From assembly GCA_000467715.1 (NCBI GenBank), contig AJFK01000612.1, positions 124,001 through 188,000 of the forward strand: a stretch of DNA of 64,000 nt, in the 5' to 3' direction. A program made the position numbers and the translations under genes. This document shows positions 58,496 through 64,000 of this stretch, one piece after another; the stretch's first letter is position 1; each line of letters opens with the position of its first letter. Below the pieces are notes generated by a model. The model did no database searches. It worked only from the letters and a program-made list of their open reading frames with translations, and was not told where the DNA came from. This DNA comes from Hysterium pulicare CBS 123377. Lineage: Eukaryota; Ascomycota; Dothideomycetes; Hysteriales; Hysteriaceae.

Positions 58496-60117
58496 ATGTC
58501 TTTACCCACTCCAGCAACTCATCCCAAGATGCCGAGCAGACGTGAGTCCCTGCCCGCCCTAAAGCCGCGTGTGTTCGTCATGCAGGTATGCGCAGTCGGA
58601 GTACTGATGATTGTCTCACTCCAGAAACCGCGGCCCACGAATGCGTCTCCGAAGAGGCACTTCAACACCTGAAGTCATACAAGTACTCCAGCGTCGACAA
58701 GTCCTTACTCACACGATACATCCTAAAACACTACGTACCGTTTCCCGGGCGCGTTCACTATAGAATACACGCTCTGATACTGCTTATAGTGGAACGGCTT
58801 CGTAGAACTTCTGCCATTATGGCTGGCGCCGAACTTAGTGACCCTACTTGGTTTTTTCTTCATATTAGGAAATATAGCTTTATTAGAAGTCTATGTTCCA
58901 GATTTGGTCGGCCCGGTAAGCATCTAATGCAGAGTTATGGTTAGTGCCATATCGAATGAAGTTGACGTCTGTCCTTGAGCCATAGGCGCCATCCTGGGTA
59001 TATTATAGCTTTGCGTTCGGACTATGGATGTGAGCTGGCCCTATACCCTCCTTACTCCTCATGAGTCTGACGCGTGCATCTCGATAAGGTACTCAACGAT
59101 GGACAACGTCGACGGCAAACAAGCAAGGCGAACCGGTTCTTCGAGCCCGTTGGGAGAGCTTTTTGACCACGGAATCGACTCCCTTAATTGCACTCTGGCT
59201 AGTCTGCTTGAGACAGCAGCAGTAGGATATGGTGCGAGCAAAACCGGAGCTTTTACCGCGCTTGTACCAGTGCTTCCCATGTTCTTCTCCACATGGGAGA
59301 CATACCATACTCATACGCTTTACCTAGGCTATTTCAACGGACCCACCGGTATGTATATTTTCGTGTCCAACTGTAAGTCGTGCGTTTTGCTTACATAGAA
59401 ATAGAGGGTTTAATCATTGCTTGTACTATCATGATTCTTTCCGGCTACTACGGTCCTGCCATCTGGTCCACCCCTCTAAACAAGTTCTTTCCCCTAGAGG
59501 AGCACGTAGGGGATCTTACGTTTCGAGATCTATGGGTACCGATCATATTAGCCTCTTTCTTCATTGCTCACCTTCCGGCCTGTGTAATCAATGTTGCACG
59601 TGCACGTCGTGCTCAGAATCTGCCCCTCGCACCGCTTTTTAAGGAATGGACACCGTTATTCGTCTTTGTGGCCGCGACTATGGCTTGGCTTGGTTCTCCG
59701 TACTCCCACCTTCTAGAAGACAACCATCTAGTCCTCTTCTGCTTGACTATGTCCCTAGTCTTTGGCCGTATGACGACGAAGATCATTCTCGCACATCTGA
59801 CCCGGCAACCCTTCCCATACTGGACTGTCATGTTGTGGCCGTTGATCGGCGGCGCTTTTCTCGTCAACCATCCTTACTTCGCGATACCTGGTACAAGCTT
59901 TGGCCCCGTCTCTGCAGCATTCGAAACTTGGTATCTTCGAGCCTACTTCGTCTTCGCTGCAATAGTGTACTCCAGGTGGGCACATTTGGTCATCACCAGC
60001 ATTTGCGATTTTCTAGGTATCAACTGCTTAACAATATCAACGAAGCCATCCTCGAAAGATAAGATACCAAATGGAGTTGCCAATGGAGGACCACATGACA
60101 AAGGACGGCAGGACTGA
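58496..60117 (+). CDS. CPT1: Choline/ethanolamine phosphotransferase (CDP-alcohol phosphatidyltransferase)
   Basis: Exons 58496-58541, 58625-58734, 58790-58915, 58986-59029, 59089-59348 and 59405-60117 give 432 residues. The catalytic motif is MDNVDGKQARRTG followed by GELFDHGID, matching DGxxARx8GxxxDxxxD. LKSYKYSSVDKSLLTRYIL near the N-terminus is typical of Cpt1/Ept1, and about eight membrane helices follow. These enzymes transfer phosphocholine or phosphoethanolamine from CDP-linked donors to diacylglycerol in the ER. Choline versus ethanolamine preference is not readable. Intron 1 is uncertain: an acceptor at 58585 gives a 44-nt intron and 13 more residues, one at 58624 gives an 83-nt intron with a better branch; I prefer the latter. 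Exon 4 is 44 nt. Confidence 0.92.
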
Positions 60118-60929
60118 GCCTAGAACACTCAATGAGGAAATCACATTTCAGCATACCTATAGGAAAGACGACGAGCATCATACATTCATTGTGAGCGACA
60201 ACGAGATATCTTGCCCTGCACTAGTAGCATTAGAAGGCGGGTTGGCATCGTCTACGATAGAGTCTATTGTGCACACATTAACTCCTAGCATATCAATCGG
60301 CGTCTTGCATTAGTCGGTTTTATTCAGATTATTTTTAAAAGCATCCATTGTAATATTGCAATTGCGTGGCGGAAGAGCAAACATCTGCTTCAACAGCAGA
60401 TGTATTTTTATTTCTTGTAGTCGCATAGTAGAACACAGACAAATGCTCAAGTTTCATGTCCAGACACAAAAATGGGTGGAACGAGGCTGAGACAGTGGAA
60501 AGCTGCATGCAATACCTGCATAGCCTCCGCCTCAATAGCCGATGAGCTTCGACCGTATCTTTGGACACTATCGCAACTGAACAGCTGAAAAACATGTGAT
60601 AGATATTTGTGGAAAAGATTGTACGATTCGCAATCATGTTTCGGCAAGTCTTCTCGAGAAGGGGCCATTTGTTGAAACTGTGTTGTCACAGAGGCCGCGG
60701 TGGTTGGGTTTCGGAGCTGCAGTGTCTACCGAGACTAATGAAATTTGTCTAAGCCACCTTACTCTTTATCTCTGTGACCTATTCAGCCTCGTCTCAATGG
60801 CGTATTTAGCTGCCTCGTTGACGCTCAGCCTTTGGGGCCGAGCGCGAGCGATTCGTGGATCATAAATGCGGGCCGTTCCTGCGCACTGCAAACTGTTGTT
60901 CTGTTCAGAGAACCTTCACTACCGCCACC
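60118..60929. other. Spacer before the multi-pass membrane protein gene
   Basis: 812 nt. A short inverted repeat, CATCTGC / GCAGATG with a 7-nt loop, lies near 60382-60402 followed by a T-rich run. Small ORFs have no features. Confidence 0.4.
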
Positions 60930-62614
60930 ATGCTGAACTGCCCAGGATATCGTCCTACTAACTGTACGGCCACGAACCAGCCTGTAGCGGCCAATCCAGA
61001 TATCGCGGGAATTGGAGTAAGTCTACACACCCCAAAACAGGCACAGACACAATACAACAAAAGGAAGCTTTCCCTACATCCTGGGACGGAGCGTAAATGC
61101 TTCGGTATGCACCGACGACCTTGTTATAGCCAAACAACCGCATCTTCCGATACCTTAAAAGAGCCTGCCATTACTAACAAGTTATAGGTTATCATTTCTT
61201 TCTTGGCGACAACATGTCTCGCGTTCGTTTTAGCGTTCGTGGTGATGTTTCTTAACCGATACCAGAATCTCCGGACATTCATCCGAATACACATCACAAA
61301 GAACGAAGTGCAATATGCCCTAGAAGAAAACGGACCCTACTGGCGCTCACCGGAGTTCTGGTCGAGGGTACTAAGCAAGAACTTGTTAGCCTTCAGCGAT
61401 ACACAGCTCGTGACAGGCCTGGCAGTCCAGTTCACTGCGATGCTCCAGCACTGTCAGCTTTCAATATATCATTTTCAAGTCGTCACAGAACTAGCTTTTC
61501 TAACAACAGTCACACATCTCTTGGCTCTGGTGGCATTAAGAGACTACTTTGTCAAATACAAATGGATCAATCTTCCCCGTGTCTTCTTTATGCTTGCCAA
61601 CCTGGCCCTACTCGGTTATACATCCTATGTCGCTTATTCGTACGATTTGGCTGGCCTCAACGCTTCTTCTAGCCTTGCTTGTTTCTTCCAAGGACATCGG
61701 CCCCCATTCAAGGCGGCTTTCGCCGGTCGGTACGCGACACTCCTCATTGGAGCAATCGGCGGCCATGTCACGATCATTTTGGCCATGTACGTCCTGCACA
61801 GCAAGGATGAAGAAATAAACAAATTCAAACACTGGGGAGCTGTGCTGCGAACTTGGGTTCTCGCTCCCATTTATGCAATCTACGGCCTCATTTTCGCTGG
61901 TGTGGCCCTGCACAAGACCCAAGCATTGGGCGTCGCCAGCGTTGACATTGAAGGAAGCGAGAAACAGTGGGGATTCGGTCAATTCCTTCCGGTTCTTCTG
62001 CTAGCCCTGCCTTTGTTTGCTGGATGGGAAAGTTTCTGGGGTAAGTCATGTCACTCTATTATTCTACAGTTGATAAAGCACCTCGGGGCCCGCGGATCTG
62101 CAAGCCTACATATATGAAGGTTCTCTGCTGTATACAGAGCTCAGCAGCAGGTTTTAAATAGACTTTTGCGGTGCAGAAGCTTCCTATTCTATCTTCTTAT
62201 CCGTGCATTTTTACAAGATGGTAGGGAAAGGGGATCAAATTGGGGGCTTTGATTGAAGCTGGTTTTTGTCTATTGTTTGGTGAATATACTAACCTCTTCA
62301 CAGAGGAGAAAGACGAGGACAGAGAAAATCGGTTTGGCCGGAAAAGGCATACTTCGAACACTCTCAGCCGCAGTGGATTGAATATTCATGAGATGACACC
62401 CATGATGACGAAGACTCCTAATATCGATCAACACTCTGTGGAAAATTCAACGTTAGAGGCGACAATTGAGAGTAATGGAAGCAGCCCTGCACAAACGCCG
62501 AGACAAGGGGTGTCTCCCAGTCCTAGACGGACTCCTGCTTCTACTCCTCGGCCGACTCCTCAACAGACGCCCTACCTCAGCCAGCATCACAGTCCTCGGA
62601 CGCCACAAACATAA
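60930..62614 (+). CDS. Multi-pass membrane protein, family not identified
   Basis: Exons 60930-61016, 61188-62040 and 62304-62614 give 416 residues. A short Cys-containing N-terminus (MLNCPGYRPTNCTATN, with N-glycosylation sequons) is followed by about seven hydrophobic helices between residues 30 and 312 (for example LAFVLAFVVMFLN and LIGAIGGHVTIILAMYVL). The last ~100 residues are polar, with repeated TPR/TPQ motifs and many Ser/Pro. The start ATG has a good context (CCACCATG). Topology is receptor- or transporter-like, but no signature of a known family is visible. The last intron is 263 nt, long for this locus. A middle exon was sought there but none keeps frame. Tail-to-tail with the GH88/105-type gene across 150 nt. 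Confidence 0.75.
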
Positions 62615-62764
62615 GCTTCACGGCCCTCTTGGCTTTAGAAACTCACTCTTTTGGTCTTTCCGCATCTATCCAGAAGAATTACAATGAATTTAAATGTCAC
62701 AATAAACGTTGAATTGCTTCGTTCCACGCTCAATACCCGGACTTGAATTATCATCTAGGCGGCG

Positions 62765-63900
62765 TTATTTTTCCATTTTCCAATCCCGGTATGCAGCATG
62801 CATCAATACTACAAAACTCTGTCCCTCCGGAGACCCATTCGTGTAGGGGGTCTTGTCATGCCAATTCAGCGGGTTAACAGCGGGCGCGACAGTCCCGGTT
62901 GAGTTGTCGATCTTGGTATCCACCACCACCAGCTTTTTGGTAGCCCAATCGGTGTACTTTTCCCCAAAACTCGAAGGAGCGAGCACAGCCATACGAAACG
63001 CAGTAGCGGCCAATAGTGACGTCCCAGAGATCTCTCCAAACCACGTTGTATCATTGAGATAGTTCCTTAACAGACCGCTCGAATCGGTATCGAAGCTAAT
63101 GGCCCCGTCTATGATTGCCTTGATCTCTTTGATCAAGATACTTTGTTCAGACTTGGTGGAATCCGCATATGGAGATTTCAACATTGTCGCAAGCACCCTT
63201 GCTTCACCAGCGGCCGCCCACCCATTTCCGGTACTCCAAAGCGCGAAATCTTTAGTATGATTACCCGCAATATGAAGCCAAGTTCCGGAAGGTTCAACGA
63301 GAACATCATGGTACAATTGACACTGGCGAGCAGCTTCCTTTAGTAATGTGACATTTTTGGTCGCAACGGCATAATAAGCAAGGAAGGGTGGAGCCATATA
63401 AACGAAATCGGCCCATAGCTCGGGGTAGGCCTCGCGCTGACTGATTGCACCGTTGGACCAGCGTGGAACGTCGTTTACAAGATGCTGCTCTTGTCGAACG
63501 GCAGCATCGTAGTAAGTTGAGTTTGTCTTGCCGATGAGTATGGCCGGGATACCGACGGAGCATGGATCGCCTGCCGCACCTATAGAATGAATTAGAAATT
63601 TCCTATTCTACACTAGATGATGAATTATCAGCAAGCAGTGGGAAGGGACGCACCATCCCCATCCACCAACGTGATATTATCAGTTCGTATATGCGGCTGT
63701 ACATAACTCAACGCCTGCACTTGATTTATATTCAACGTCGGCACCTTGCCACCGGGAAAAGGGTTGTGCCATATAGACAGAGATGCATTTTGCCATTCGA
63801 GAATCGCCTCTGAGACAGTCCCGTACTCCCAACTGTGCGTTGCAACTTGGATCGCCTTTGCTAAGACTTGAGCGACGACAGACGCGGAGGCGATGACCAT
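62765..63900 (-). CDS. GH88/GH105-type six-hairpin glycosidase (unsaturated glucuronyl/rhamnogalacturonyl hydrolase-like)
   Basis: Minus-strand exons 63900-63654 and 63579-62765 give 353 residues from the ATG at 63900. The sequence shows alternating helices of an alpha6/alpha6 barrel with VNDVPRWSNG, ELWADFVYMAPPFLAYYA, FALWSTGNGWAAAGE and the C-terminal SPEGQSFVVLMHAAYRDW, matching the GH88/105 family (Pfam Glyco_hydro_88). Members cleave unsaturated uronic-acid residues from pectin-derived oligosaccharides. The Asp in LWADFVYM is a plausible catalytic residue by family. Only a weak signal peptide is seen (MVIASASVVAQVLAKA), and the true start could lie in an exon beyond the window. The intron is 74 nt with a GTGCGT donor. 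Confidence 0.82.
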
Positions 63901-64000
63901 GGTTGCAATGTTGAAAACGGAATCCGTAGGGAGGTCAGCCTTTGCTCAATGTCTATTACACAGCATTGAAGCCGTTGGAGACGGGGTAATGAGTTTTGAT

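Noticed and set aside
62041-62303. Hidden middle exon in the last intron of the multi-pass membrane protein
   Set aside because: The best candidate segment (about 62176-62220) leaves the wrong phase for the next exon and leads to a stop.

Overview
The window is nuclear DNA from a filamentous ascomycete (Pezizomycotina). Genes are intron-rich, and most introns are 46-80 nt with GTRNGT donors, CTAAC/CTGAC branch sites and short YAG acceptors. Spacers are short, and the best matches are a CreB-type deubiquitinase, a hybrid histidine kinase, a mitochondrial arginine-specific carbamoyl-phosphate synthase large chain and LCL3. The class (Leotiomycetes is only an impression) cannot be fixed from this sequence. 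No transposon or viral element was recognised; the few AT-rich islands are too short and degraded to name.

Layout. 1-9.1 kb: 3' part of a DUF726/TMCO4-type hydrolase-fold membrane protein, an Env7/STK16-type kinase, a minus-strand tRNA-Ile(UAU), an S9C prolyl-oligopeptidase-type peptidase and a small hypothetical gene. 9.7-14.7 kb: membrane-anchored cysteine synthase-like gene divergent from an NDUFAF7-type methyltransferase, then dynamitin. 16.4-32.1 kb: LSD1-type demethylase with an HMG box, creB, a hidden four-exon YOS1, and a nine-exon hybrid histidine kinase. 32-40 kb: a mostly non-coding stretch around one C2H2 regulator. 40-64 kb: EAF6/TFIIS, UTP12/ARPC2 and ATG6/SCM3 as divergent pairs, then the arginine CPS large chain, LCL3 divergent from a CDP-alcohol phosphotransferase, a multi-pass membrane protein, and a GH88/GH105-type hydrolase running to the edge.

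This is housekeeping chromosome rather than a pathway cluster. Chromatin and transcription genes recur (LSD1, EAF6, TFIIS, SCM3, C2H2 factor), as do secretory/vacuolar genes (Env7-like, YOS1, ATG6, CPT1-like). Nearly every gene model was rebuilt exon by exon; each described CDS totals a multiple of three, and splice sites were chosen by frame, consensus and remembered family sequence. No alignment was run.

The most striking observation is the tRNA-Ile(UAU) gene on the minus strand at 4955-5112. Besides an ordinary anticodon-loop intron it has a 52-nt insertion in the T-loop that begins GTAAGA, carries CTAAC near its 3' end and finishes TATAG. It looks exactly like the local spliceosomal introns, and removing it restores a perfect T-arm and acceptor stem. 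Other points worth a second look: two GC-AG introns in the ARPC2 gene; a 14-nt micro-exon that splits the catalytic Cys codon of creB; a pentapeptide array of CDK-type TPxK sites in the SCM3-like gene; and a 54-nt, stop-free intron inside the catalytic loop of the Env7-like kinase.
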